Of a DNA stretch of 11,197 bases, positions 1 through 7,442 are shown in pieces. Both the position numbers and the translations under genes were made by a program. The stretch is from Nocardioidaceae bacterium. GTDB lineage: Bacteria; Actinomycetota; Actinomycetes; Propionibacteriales; Nocardioidaceae. Below the pieces are notes generated by a model. It was not told where the DNA came from, did not search any database, and worked only from the letters and a program-made list of their open reading frames with translations. How positions within the stretch are numbered: the stretch's first letter is position 1; every line of letters begins with the position of its first letter. The stretch covers positions 1,871,872 through 1,883,068 of the forward strand of contig CP059259.1 in the NCBI GenBank assembly GCA_013693815.1, read 5' to 3'.

Positions 1-1089
1 GTCGGGCCGGCCGTATACCGCCACCTCACGAACTCCCGGACAACTGCTGAGCACACCTTCCACCTCGGCCGGGTAGACGTTGACCCCGCCGGTGATGATC
101 AGGTCCTCCCGTCGGCCGTCGAGATAGACATAGCCGCCGGCATCGATGCGGCCCAGATCGCCGACGGTGAACTCATCGGCGCGCCAGGCCGCGGCGGTCT
201 TGTCCGGAGCCCGCCAGTAGCTGAAGCGCGCATGTTCAGGCACCGTGCACCACAGTGTTCCGTCGGGATCGACGCTGAGCGAGCGTCCCGGGCGCGCTCG
301 GCCCACTGTGCCGGGACGCGTCGCCGCTTCCTCACTACGACATGCGGTGAACTGGCCTTCGGTGGAGCCGTAGAACTCCCAGGTCGAGTTGGCCGGGAAC
401 AATGCGACGAGTCGCTGCTTGACCTCGGGCGGGCAGGCGGCGCCGGCGTGCGCTACCAGGCGAAAGCAGCTCAGATCCGGTACGCCATGGCGGCTCCAGT
501 GCGCGAACAGGCGTTGCAGATGCGTGGGCACACAGAACATCGTGGTCGGGCGGTCCCGCTCGATGGCCGCGGTGACGGCCGCTGGATCGAATGGCCCCGG
601 TACGACCAGGCTGCCGCCGGCAAGCAGTGTCCCCATTGCGAAACGCAACGGTGCACTGTGATGCATCGGGCTCAACACCAGGTTCACGTCACTGTCGGTG
701 AAACCCCACAGCTGCTGCTCCTCGGTCAGCAGGGCATGTGCGGACGACGGCTCCAGCAGCCCGCTGAACACCCCTTTGGGTGAACCTGTCGTACCGGAGG
801 TCAGATGCATCGGCCGGCCCAAGGGGAGTGCGGGCTCGGGCACGGGCAGGGCAGCCAGCGTCGTCTCGATCGCGGCCTGGTCGGTCAGCACCGCGCAGGG
901 GTCGATATAGGGCAGGAGGCGGTCGCGCTCAGCAGTGGTGAGGTTCGGGTCCATCGGCACCGGGAAGATCCCGCGGGACAGCAGGCTGCTGCACAACCAG
1001 GCATAGGGTGCCGAGCCCGTGACCAGCAGCGCGACTCGATCGCCGGGTTGCCAATCCCCGGGCTGCCGGGTTCGTGGGTCGGCGTTCAC
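1..1089 (-). CDS. Acyl-CoA synthetase / AMP-forming ligase (ANL superfamily), C-terminus beyond window
   Basis: Adenylate-forming enzyme that would activate a carboxylic acid as an acyl-AMP and probably pass it to CoA. The substrate cannot be told. My reverse-strand translation is open from GTG at 1089 to base 1 (363 residues). It shows the ANL motifs in order: phosphate-binding A3 [11 protein letters not shown] (residues 97-107), A5 YGSTEG (240-245), A7 GDLGRID (310-316) and A8 hinge [18 protein letters not shown] (323-340). The C-terminal domain with the catalytic lysine lies outside the window. The N-terminus is short for the family, which suggests a compact MenE-sized enzyme. The start is uncertain: GTG 1089 has no Shine-Dalgarno, and the frame stays open upstream to an ATG at 1185 that would overlap divergent coaE. 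The family is secure; the specific activity is unknown. Confidence 0.88.
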   Translation of the reverse strand, partial: MNADPRTRQPGDWQPGDRVALLVTGSAPYAWLCSSLLSRGIFPVPMDPNLTTAERDRLLPYIDPCAVLTDQAAIETTLAALPVPEPALPLGRPMHLTSGTTGSPKGVFSGLLEPSSAHALLTEEQQLWGFTDSDVNLVLSPMHHSAPLRFAMGTLLAGGSLVVPGPFDPAAVTAAIERDRPTTMFCVPTHLQRLFAHWSRHGVPDLSCFRLVAHAGAACPPEVKQRLVALFPANSTWEFYGSTEGQFTACRSEEAATRPGTVGRARPGRSLSVDPDGTLWCTVPEHARFSYWRAPDKTAAAWRADEFTVGDLGRIDAGGYVYLDGRREDLIITGGVNVYPAEVEGVLSSCPGVREVAVYGRPD

Positions 1090-1147
1090 CGGCTCAGGTT
1101 GCCATAGAGTCGACGGGTCAGGTGCCGTGGGTGAGGGGACGAAGCGT

Positions 1148-1153
1148 GGAGGT
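1148..1153 (+). promoter_or_regulatory. Shine-Dalgarno of coaE
   Basis: GGAGGT lies six bases before GTG 1160 and selects this start over in-frame codons further upstream, whose translation (rich in Gly and Ser) does not resemble CoaE. A TAGAGT hexamer at 1105-1110 could be the -10 element, but I see no good -35. Confidence 0.7.
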
Positions 1154-1159
1154 GGGGGC

Positions 1160-1749
1160 GTGAAGGTGGGGCTGACCGGAGGCATCGCCTCGGGCAAGAG
1201 CACGGTGAGCAAGATGTTGGCCGACCTTGGCGCTGTCGTCGTCGACTCCGACAAGATCGCGCGTGAGGTCGTTGCCGCCGGTACCCCGGGGCTGGCCGCG
1301 GTGATCGAGGAGTTCGGCCAGGAGTTCCTCACCCCGAAGGTGAGCTCGACCGCCCGACGATGGCCGCGCTGGTGTTCTCCGACCCCGAGGCCCGCAAGCG
1401 GCTGGAGGCGATCACCCATCCGCTGATCCAGGCGGTCAGCCGAGCTGAGGAAGAGGCGGCGCAAGCGACAGGTGCTCTGGTGATCAATGACATGCCACTG
1501 ATCGCCGAGATGGGCACCGCCGCGCTCTTCGACGCGGTGATTGTGGTGGATGTCCCCATCGAGGAGGCGGTGCGCCGCATGGTCGCCGATCGCGGCTGGG
1601 CCGAGGCGGATGCCCGAGCCCGGATCGCCGCTCAAGCCAGCCGCGAGGAGCGCCGCGCGATCGCCACCTATGTGATCGACAACAGCGGGAGCTACGACCA
1701 GTTAGCTCGACAGGTACAGGCCATCTACGACGAGTTGATAGCTGACTAG
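1160..1749 (+). CDS. coaE: Dephospho-CoA kinase CoaE, interrupted by an apparent 1-base frameshift
   Basis: Phosphorylates the 3'-OH of dephospho-CoA with ATP, the last step of CoA synthesis, in the cytosol. GTG 1160 follows Shine-Dalgarno GGAGGT (1148-1153). The N-terminus [15 protein letters not shown] holds the P-loop (residues 7-15), followed by [10 protein letters not shown], typical of CoaE. The frame breaks near 1332-1340. The C-terminal two thirds continues one frame back, with [32 protein letters not shown] and the lid-like RRMVADRGW segment, and stops at 1747-1749. Adding one C to the CCCC run at 1332-1335 gives the family-typical join [17 protein letters not shown] and a normal 196-residue protein. 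No GrpB-type C-terminal fusion, unlike mycobacterial CoaE. The enzyme is generally essential, so I read the break as a sequence error rather than a dead gene. Confidence 0.93.
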
Positions 1750-1757
1750 GGGTCAGC
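1741..1757 (+). terminator. Weak hairpin at the coaE stop
   Basis: GCTGAC (1741-1746) and GTCAGC (1752-1757) form a perfect 6-bp stem around a 5-base loop that contains the coaE stop codon. No T-tract follows, so it is at most a weak or non-canonical terminator between the convergent coaE and sigma-factor genes. Confidence 0.25.
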
Positions 1758-1834
1758 ACTCAGGTCTAGGCAAGTTGGCCGGTCACCTGTTCCGCGGTGC
1801 GGTCAGTGAAGCTGCCGCGATTCCGCAGATCTTC

Positions 1835-2785
1835 TTAGGCGGCGATATCGGGATCCGCGGTCGCGCGGAGCTTCTGCAGCGCCTCCCGCTCCAGCTGGCG
1901 CACCCGTTCGGCAGAGATGCCGTGCTTGGCGCCGATGTCGGACAGCTTGTGGATCCGGCCGTCGACCAAGCCGTACCGGGAGCGGATGATGTCGGCCGAG
2001 CGCTCGTCCAGGCTGTCGACCAGGCGGGCCAGCCGGTCACGGGTCTCGGTGTCGAGGAAGGTCGAGTCAGGACCAGGCGCCTGCTCCTGGGCGATCAGGT
2101 CGCCCAGCGAGGTGTCGCCGTCCTCGTCGACAGGGGTGTCCAGGCTGACGTGTTCACGCGCCCAAGTCATCAGGTCCAGTACGCGCTCGATGTCCAGGCC
2201 GATCTCCTCGGCGATCTCCTCGGGCTCCGGGTCGCGGCCCAGTTGCCGTTCCAGGTTCCGACGAGCCGCGGAGACCTGGTTGATCTCCTCGACCACATGC
2301 ACGGGCAGGCGCACGACGCGACCCTGCTGGGCGATGCCACGGGTGATGGCTTGGCGGACCCACCAGGTGGCGTAGGTGGAGAACTTGAATCCCTTGGTGT
2401 AGTCGAACTTCTCGACCGCCCGGATCAGGCCGGTGTTGCCCTCCTGGACCAGGTCCAGCATCGGCATCTGCGAGCGGCCGTACTTGCGGGCGATGGAAAC
2501 CACCAGGCGCAGGTTCGCCTCGATGAACTGGTCGACGGCTCGCTGGCCTTCGGTGACCATCCACTCGAGTTCCTCGACGGTGGCGTACTTGGGCGCGCCG
2601 CCCTTCTTGCGGCCGACTCGCCCCTCTGCGAGGAGTTGCTCGGCGAACAGCCCGGCTTCGATCGTCTTGGCGAGCTCGACTTCGGTGATGGCGTCGAGCA
2701 GGGGAGTACGCGCGATCTCGTCGAGATACATACCGACACTGTCGCGTCCCTCGGTCTCACGCCGGTGCGTGCGTGCGATAGCCAT
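1835..2785 (-). CDS. Group 2 sigma-70 factor (SigB/HrdD-like)
   Basis: Primary-like RNA polymerase sigma factor of 316 residues that directs core polymerase to SigA-type promoters. It has no long acidic region 1.1, so it is group 2 and not the main sigma. Region 1.2 carries VGMYLDEIARTPLL (about residues 17-30). Region 2 carries EANLRLVVSIARKYGR, LDLVQEGNTGLIRAVEKFDY and the -10-reading TYATWWVRQAITRGI. Region 3 carries LPVHVVEEINQV, and region 4.2 carries the -35 helix-turn-helix SDIGAKHGISAERVRQLERE. ATG 2785 is preceded by the purine-rich AGGAAAGGGG. Such factors in actinobacteria (mycobacterial SigB, Streptomyces HrdB relatives) serve stress and stationary phase. The SigR/SigH-type promoter at 2815-2841 fits that role. 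It is convergent with coaE. Family certain; orthology to a named sigma inferred. Confidence 0.95.
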   Translation of the reverse strand: MAIARTHRRETEGRDSVGMYLDEIARTPLLDAITEVELAKTIEAGLFAEQLLAEGRVGRKKGGAPKYATVEELEWMVTEGQRAVDQFIEANLRLVVSIARKYGRSQMPMLDLVQEGNTGLIRAVEKFDYTKGFKFSTYATWWVRQAITRGIAQQGRVVRLPVHVVEEINQVSAARRNLERQLGRDPEPEEIAEEIGLDIERVLDLMTWAREHVSLDTPVDEDGDTSLGDLIAQEQAPGPDSTFLDTETRDRLARLVDSLDERSADIIRSRYGLVDGRIHKLSDIGAKHGISAERVRQLEREALQKLRATADPDIAA

Positions 2786-2814
2786 TGGTAACAGCGCCCC
2801 TTTCCTACCTCTAC

Positions 2815-2841
2815 AACGGCCGGCGAGCCGCTGGGATTCCC
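2815..2841 (-). promoter_or_regulatory. SigR/SigH-type promoter of the sigma-factor gene
   Basis: On the minus strand GGGAAT (2841-2836), an 18-base spacer and GTT (2817-2815) match the known GGAAT-N18-GTT consensus of the thiol-oxidative-stress ECF sigmas SigR (Streptomyces) and SigH (mycobacteria). The predicted transcript start near 2807 gives a leader of about 22 bases containing the purine-rich ribosome site before ATG 2785. Mycobacterial sigB is known to be driven by SigE/SigH, so the position makes sense. No such ECF factor lies in this window. Confidence 0.6.
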
Positions 2842-2894
2842 GGTGGGTACCCGGTTCTGTTAGGTCTGACGCGCCGGAGGGTGGGAAAGTTGCC

Positions 2895-2909
2895 GATCCG
2901 AGCCGGATC
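2895..2909 (-). terminator. Short hairpin downstream of the peptidase gene
   Basis: A perfect 6-bp inverted repeat, GATCCG / CGGATC with a 3-base loop, lies 12 bases beyond the peptidase stop (2921-2923). On the minus strand it is followed by GGCAACTTTC, only a vestigial T-run. It may end the peptidase transcript, or may be an operator for the sigma gene promoter downstream. Confidence 0.35.
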
Positions 2910-2920
2910 TCAGGGAGTTC

Positions 2921-5115
2921 TTAGGTTCGACTAAGACCGACCTGGTCGAGAATCCAGGCCAATGAGAACGCCCGGTCCTTCCAGGCGTTGTAACGACCGC
3001 TGACACCGCCGTGACCGGCCGACATTTCGGTCTTGAGCAGCACATTCGGCTCAATCGCGACTTCACGCAGCCGGGCCACCCATTTGGCAGGCTCCACATA
3101 GAGAACCCGGGTGTCGTTCAGCGAGGTCTCCGCGAGGATCGCCGGGTAATGCTTGGCGGTCACGTTCTCGTACGGCGAGTAGGACTTCATGTACGCGTAC
3201 ACGTCGGGGTCGGCCAGCGGGTTGCCCCACTCCTCCCACTCGATGACCGTCAGAGGGAGGGACGGATCCAGGATCGTGGTCAGCGCATCCACGAACGGTA
3301 CGGCCGCGACGATCCCGGTGAAGGCCTCGGGCGCCATATTGGCCACTGCGCCCATCAGCAGGCCACCGGCACTGCCGCCCTCGGCGATGATTCGGTCGGC
3401 GGAGCTGAGTCCGGAATCGGCCAGGTGCTGGGCGCAGGCGATGAAATCGGTGAAGGTATTGCGCTTGCGCAGCAGCTTGCCGTCGTCGTACCAGGACCGG
3501 CCCAGCTCGCCACCGCCGCGAATGTGCGCGATCGCAAACCCCATGCCGCGATCCAGCAGCGACAAGCGTGAGATCGAGAACGAGGGGTCCATCGAGGCCT
3601 CGTACGAGCCGTACCCGTAAAGCAGGAACGGGGTCGACCCGTCCCGTGGTGCGCCCTTGGGAACGATCACCGAGAGCGGGACCCGGGTGCCGTCCGGTGC
3701 GGTTGCCCACTCGCGGAACTGCTCATAGGCGTTGGCGTCGAACGGCCCATGCACCGGATGGTCGAGCACCGGGGTCCGCTTCAGCAACGTCAAGATACGT
3801 GTACGGGTGTTGTAGTCGTAGATCGCCGGCGGGGTCGCCAGCGTGGTGTGCCCCACCCGCAGCGTCGGAGCAGCGAACTCCGGGTTACCGCCCAGCCCGA
3901 CGGTGTAGACCTGCTCGGGGAACTCCATCAGGTAGTCGTCGGTGACACCCTCAGGCCCCAGGTCCAGCACCCGCAGCTGGGTGAGGCCGTCGCTGCGCTG
4001 GCTGATCACCAGCTGGTCGGCGAAGGCATCGATGTCCTCCAACCGCACGGCGGGATCATGGGCGATGAAGGGCTCCCACTGTTCGTGGCTGGTCGCATCG
4101 ATCGGAGCACGCGCGATCTCGAAGTTCAGCGCGTCGTCGTTGTGCAGCACCAGCAGCTGGTCCTGCCCGCCGATCACCGCGTGCTCCACGCCGTACTCGA
4201 TGCCGTGCCGGCGCGGGGCGACAACCCGGAACTCGCCGGTCGGGTCGTCAGCTTCGACGATGCGGTACTCACTGGTGATCTTCGACCCGACCGCGATCAC
4301 CAGGAAGCGGTCGCTGCGAGTGCGGCCCACCGAAACCCAATAGCTGTCGTCGGTTTCGTGATGGACCAGCTCGTCGGTTGCCGTGTCGGTGCCCAGCTTG
4401 TGCCGCCAGACCTTGTCGGTGCGCCAGGCGTCGTCGACGGTGGTGTAGAAGAGGTGTTCACCCGCCAGGTCCCAGGTTGCGCCGTAGGAGGTTTGCGGGA
4501 TCTGGTCGCCGAGCATCTCGCCGGTGCGCAGGTCCTTGATCTGCAGCAGGTAACGCTCGTCGCCGGCGGTATCGGTCGAGAACGCCAGCAAGGCGCCGTC
4601 CGGACTGACCGAACTGGCGCCGAGAGAGAAGAAGTCGTGGCCTTCGGCGAGTTGGTTGGAGTCGAGCAGGATCTCCTCGCCGTCGACCTCACCGGCTGCG
4701 TCCAAGACAGGCGGTGTCCAATCGTCCGGTCCCGCGATCGGGCGTCGGCAGCTGATGCCGTACTGCTTTCCCTCGACGCTGCGGCCGTAGTACCAGTAGT
4801 CGCCGAGCCGGGCCGGCACCGACAGGTCGGTCTCCTGGGTGCGGGCCTTGATGTCGTCGAAGAGTGAGTCGATCAGCCCGCCCAGATGCTCGGTGCGGGC
4901 TTGGGTGTAGTCGTTCTCGGCTTCCAGGTAGGCGATGGTCTCGGGCGCGTCCTTGTCGCGCAGCCACTCGTAGGCGTCGACAAAGACGTCACCATGATGG
5001 ACCCGCTCATGCGGGTGCTTGGCTGCAACCGGTGGGGTGGCCCTGGGGTTGGCCCAGGAGTGGGTCCAGGAGTGGGTCCAGAAGTGGGTACTGGTTTCGG
5101 GGACGCATCGGCCAT
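2921..5115 (-). CDS. ptrB: Oligopeptidase B (protease II, S9A family), interrupted near its N-terminus by an apparent 1-base frameshift
   Basis: Cytosolic serine peptidase that cuts oligopeptides after Lys or Arg. The continuous part is a beta-propeller followed by an alpha/beta hydrolase domain. With the frame repaired the protein has 731 residues and the triad is Ser582 (in GGSAGG, codon 3371-3373), Asp668 (SLNDTR) and His702 (SAGHGG). Glu626 and Glu628 in IEWEEWGNP sit 44 and 46 residues after the serine, like the P1-basic-specificity pair Glu576/Glu578 of enterobacterial oligopeptidase B. Family-like sequence (HPHERVHHGDVFVDAYEWLRD) continues upstream of GTG 4819 but meets a stop with no start codon. 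ATG 5115 in the neighbouring frame starts MADASPKPVPTSGPTPG, and one extra G on the plus strand at 5034-5037 (or 5045-5048) joins them. A TAGGGT -10 lies 7 bases before ATG, suggesting a leaderless mRNA. Confidence 0.92.
5042..5089. repeat. 12-bp tandem repeat coding a Pro-rich peptidase N-terminus
   Basis: Three near-identical 12-base units (ccaggagtgggt at 5054-5065 and 5066-5077, ccagaagtgggt at 5078-5089) plus a degenerate unit at 5042-5053. On the minus strand they code GPTP-type repeats between the start of oligopeptidase B and its folded domain. This is probably a flexible linker, and copy number could vary by slippage. Confidence 0.75.
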
Positions 5116-5156
5116 GCCGGGAACCCTATGACACCGCGCAGGTACACAATTGCGCT
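5116..5156. promoter_or_regulatory. Shared divergent promoter region, ptrB / pxpA, with a small palindrome
   Basis: This 41-bp gap is all that separates the two divergent starts. Minus strand: -10 TAGGGT (5128-5123) ends 7 bases before ATG 5115, the spacing expected of a leaderless mRNA; a weak TTGTGT -35 lies at 5149-5144. Plus strand: CACAAT (5145-5150) ends 6 bases before ATG 5157. An inverted repeat GCGCA-N10-TGCGC (5136-5155) overlaps both promoters and could be an operator that regulates the peptidase and 5-oxoprolinase together. No regulator gene is adjacent. Confidence 0.45.
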
Positions 5157-5879
5157 ATGGGTACCGGGCGCACAGAGCACACGGGGCGCACTATGGGGCG
5201 CACTGTGGATCTGAACGCCGATCTGGGTGAGGAGATCACCGATGACGCCGCGCTGTTGGAAGTGGTGAGCAGCGCGAACCTGGCCTGTGGGTTCCATGCC
5301 GGAACGCCCGCGATCATGCGGCAGGTCTGCGAGTTGGCCGCGGTACGCGGAGTGGCGATCGGAGCCCAGGTGTCTTATGCCGACCGGGAGGGTTTCGGCC
5401 GCCGCCGCACCGATATCGGCTACGAGTTGCTGCGGGACCAGGTGGCTGAGCAGGTGGGCCTGCTCACCGAGATCGCCACCTCGGCAGGCATCGTCGTCAG
5501 CTATGTGAAGCCCCACGGGGCGTTGTACAACCGGGTCGTCGACGATCGCGAGCAGGCCGGGGCCGTCCTGGACGGGTCAGGCCGGTTGCCGGTGCTGAGC
5601 CTGCCGGGCTCGGTCATCACCGAGCTTGCCCTGGAGCGGAGGGTCTTCACCGAGGGCTTCCCTGATCGGGGCTATACCGAGACCGGCCGGTTGGTGCCGC
5701 GCGACCTTCCCGGCGCGCTGGTGACCGACCCTGGCGAAGTGGTGCGCAACGCCGCGCGTCTGGCGGACATGGTGGACTCGGTCTGCATCCATGGTGATTC
5801 ACCCGGCGCCGTGCTTACCGCTCGCCGGGTGCGCGCCGGCCTGGATGCGGCGGGGTTCGTCGTCCAGCGGTTCAGTTGA
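5157..5879 (+). CDS. pxpA: 5-oxoprolinase subunit PxpA (LamB/YcsF family)
   Basis: Subunit A of the ATP-dependent PxpABC 5-oxoprolinase, which opens 5-oxoproline (pyroglutamate) to glutamate. The family signature is clear: VDLNADLGE at the N-terminus, SSANLACGFHAGTP, VKPHGALYN, FPDRGYTETGRLVPR and SVCIHGDSPGAV. Two starts are possible. ATG 5157 gives 240 residues and lies 6 bases after a CACAAT -10-like hexamer, as in leaderless genes. ATG 5193 (MGRTVDLNADLG, 228 residues) places the conserved motif at the N-terminus as in E. coli PxpA. Either form is a little shorter than E. coli PxpA (244), mainly because of compact loops after LYN and before the IHGD motif. It is the first gene of the pxpABC operon; GAGGAG overlapping its stop serves pxpB. 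Confidence 0.94.
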   Translation: MGTGRTEHTGRTMGRTVDLNADLGEEITDDAALLEVVSSANLACGFHAGTPAIMRQVCELAAVRGVAIGAQVSYADREGFGRRRTDIGYELLRDQVAEQVGLLTEIATSAGIVVSYVKPHGALYNRVVDDREQAGAVLDGSGRLPVLSLPGSVITELALERRVFTEGFPDRGYTETGRLVPRDLPGALVTDPGEVVRNAARLADMVDSVCIHGDSPGAVLTARRVRAGLDAAGFVVQRFS

Positions 5880-5894
5880 GGAGAGCGCTACCAC

Positions 5895-6514
5895 ATGAGA
5901 GTGCTGGATGTCGGTGCCGACGCGTTGCTGGTCGAGGTCGACGGTATCGAGGAAGTCACCGCGTTACGCCTGGCGGCCGAGTCGGCCCGGCATGCTGGTG
6001 ACCTCGTGGCCGGTGAGATCGTTCCAGCCGCCCGTACGGTCCTCTTCGACGGCGCCGGACCCGGCACTCGCGCATGGCTTGCCCGCTGGAGCAGCCGAAC
6101 CACATCGCCTGTGAGCTCTGCCTCCAGGAACTCTGTGCCGGTCGTTGAGATCCCGGTCCGGTATGACGGGCCGGATCTGGTCGAGACAGCTCGGTTGCTC
6201 GGCTGCTCGCCCACGGAGTTGATCACTCGTCACACAGGTACCGATTTCACGGTCGCCTTCTGTGGCTTCGCCCCAGGATTCGCCTATTGCATCGGCTGGG
6301 ACTTCGATGTGCCCAGATTGGAGACTCCCCGCGTCAGCGTCCCATCGGGGTCGGTGGCGATCGCGGGGAGTTCACCTCGGTCTACCCGCAATCCTCGCCC
6401 GGCGGGTGGCGCCTGATCGGCAACACCACGGTGCGGATGTGGGACCAGGACAGGGATTCGCCGGCTCTGCTCGCGCCGGGGACCCGGGTGAGGTTCGTGG
6501 AGATATCGATATGA
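5895..6514 (+). CDS. pxpB: 5-oxoprolinase subunit PxpB (KipI-like), interrupted by an apparent 1-base frameshift
   Basis: KipI/allophanate-hydrolase subunit 1-like partner of PxpC in 5-oxoprolinase; the Bacillus relative KipI also inhibits kinase KinA. ATG 5895 lies 11 bases after GAGGAG (5878-5883), which overlaps the pxpA stop. The first frame carries IPVRYDGPDL, the hallmark CGFAPGFAYCIGW and VSVPSGSVAIAG. It then leaves the family sequence at the GGGG run 6365-6368. The frame one base back continues EFTSVYPQSSPGGWRLIGNT and VRFVEISI, ending at TGA 6512-6514. One added G gives 206 residues, a normal PxpB. Its stop overlaps the pxpC start as ATGA, so the two are translationally coupled. Uncorrected, translation would stop near 6416 and lose that coupling. 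Confidence 0.92.
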
Positions 6515-7442
6515 AGACGCGGGCACTGACAGTCCTCGAGGTAGGAGCGCTTGCCACGATCCAGGATCGTGGCCGGATCGGTTACGCCCATCTCGGGGTG
6601 CCCCGGGCAGGCGCCGCAGACCCGATCTCGGCGGCAGCGGCGAACCGGCTGGTGGGCAACGGTCCTGATGCGGCGACGGTGGAGCTCCTGTTGGGTGGGG
6701 CGCGCATCGCGGCGGGCGAGGCGATGACCATCGCGGTGACCGGTGCAGAGTGCGCGATCACCGTGGACGGCCGCCCGGCGGCCTTCGGCCAGGCATTGTC
6801 GCTGCATCCGGGTGCCGAGGTCCGTATCGGGGTTCCGCAACGGGGCTGCGCGTCTACCTTGCGGTCTCCGGAGGAGTGCACGTACCGGAGGTGCTGGGCT
6901 CGCGCAGCACCGACACACTGGCCTGGATCGGCCCGCCGCCGGTGCGTGCCGGGCAGGTTCTCCCGGTCGGGCCGGCACTGGGTCGGCCACGTGCCGGCAC
7001 GGTCGAGCCGGTCGCGATCTCCACAGCCGGGGTGGCTGGGTCCGCCCCAGGGGCTGTCTCGGGGCCAATCGCGAGGATCAGGTACGTCGTCGGCCCACGG
7101 GCCGACTGGGTGGCTGACCTACCCCAAGGTGACTACGTCGTCGGAGCCGACTCCAACCGGATCGGCGTCAGGTTGCGCGGAGGAGCCGTGGAAAGGGCAC
7201 GCTCCGGTGAGCTGGCCAGCGAGCCGATAGTGCTGGGCGCGATCCAGGTGCCTGGGTCAGGGCAGCCGGTGGTGTTCCTCGCCGATCACCCCACCACAGG
7301 CGGCTACCCGATCATCGGCGTCGTGCTGCCGACCGACCTCACGATCTGCGCGCAGGTGCGCCCCGGGGACGTACTCCAGCTTTCGCCCCTGACAGTTCGA
7401 TCCGATCACTCCGGCTCGACCGGCCCACCTGGTTCGAGCTGA
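6511..7442 (+). CDS. pxpC: 5-oxoprolinase subunit PxpC (KipA-like), interrupted by an apparent 1-base frameshift
   Basis: Allophanate-hydrolase subunit 2-like (KipA) partner of PxpB in 5-oxoprolinase. ATG 6511 overlaps the pxpB stop and has GGAG (6499-6502) eight bases upstream. The first frame gives VLEVGALATIQDRGRIGY, HLGVPRAGAADP and ANRLVGN, typical of the family N-terminus. It derails after VRIGVPQRG at the GGGG run 6842-6845. The family sequence resumes one base back with LRVYLAVSGG, VPEVLGSRSTDTL, DSNRIGVRLRG, SEPIVLGAIQVPGSGQPVV and DHPTTGGYPIIGVV. One added G gives a normal protein of 310 residues. The last 37 bases overlap the 3' end of convergent dinB, so no room remains for a separate terminator. 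Confidence 0.92.

Noticed and set aside
232..783. Open frame of 183 codons on the plus strand
   Set aside because: Antisense to the acyl-CoA synthetase, whose motifs on the minus strand are unmistakable.
1090..1185. Longer acyl-CoA synthetase start at ATG 1185
   Set aside because: It would overlap the coaE start and the added residues are Pro-rich with no family resemblance; not excluded, as the frame is open.
1750..1834. Strong bidirectional terminator between coaE and the sigma-factor gene
   Set aside because: Only a CTGC/GCAG short stem and the hairpin at 1741-1757 are visible, neither with a T-tract.
1775..2791. Open frame of 338 codons on the plus strand
   Set aside because: It is antisense to the well-supported sigma-factor gene and its residues look like a GC-rich mirror frame with no family motifs.
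3749..4867. Open frame of 372 codons on the plus strand
   Set aside because: Antisense to oligopeptidase B; composition is Val/Gly/Asp/Arg-rich as expected of a shadow frame in high-GC coding DNA.
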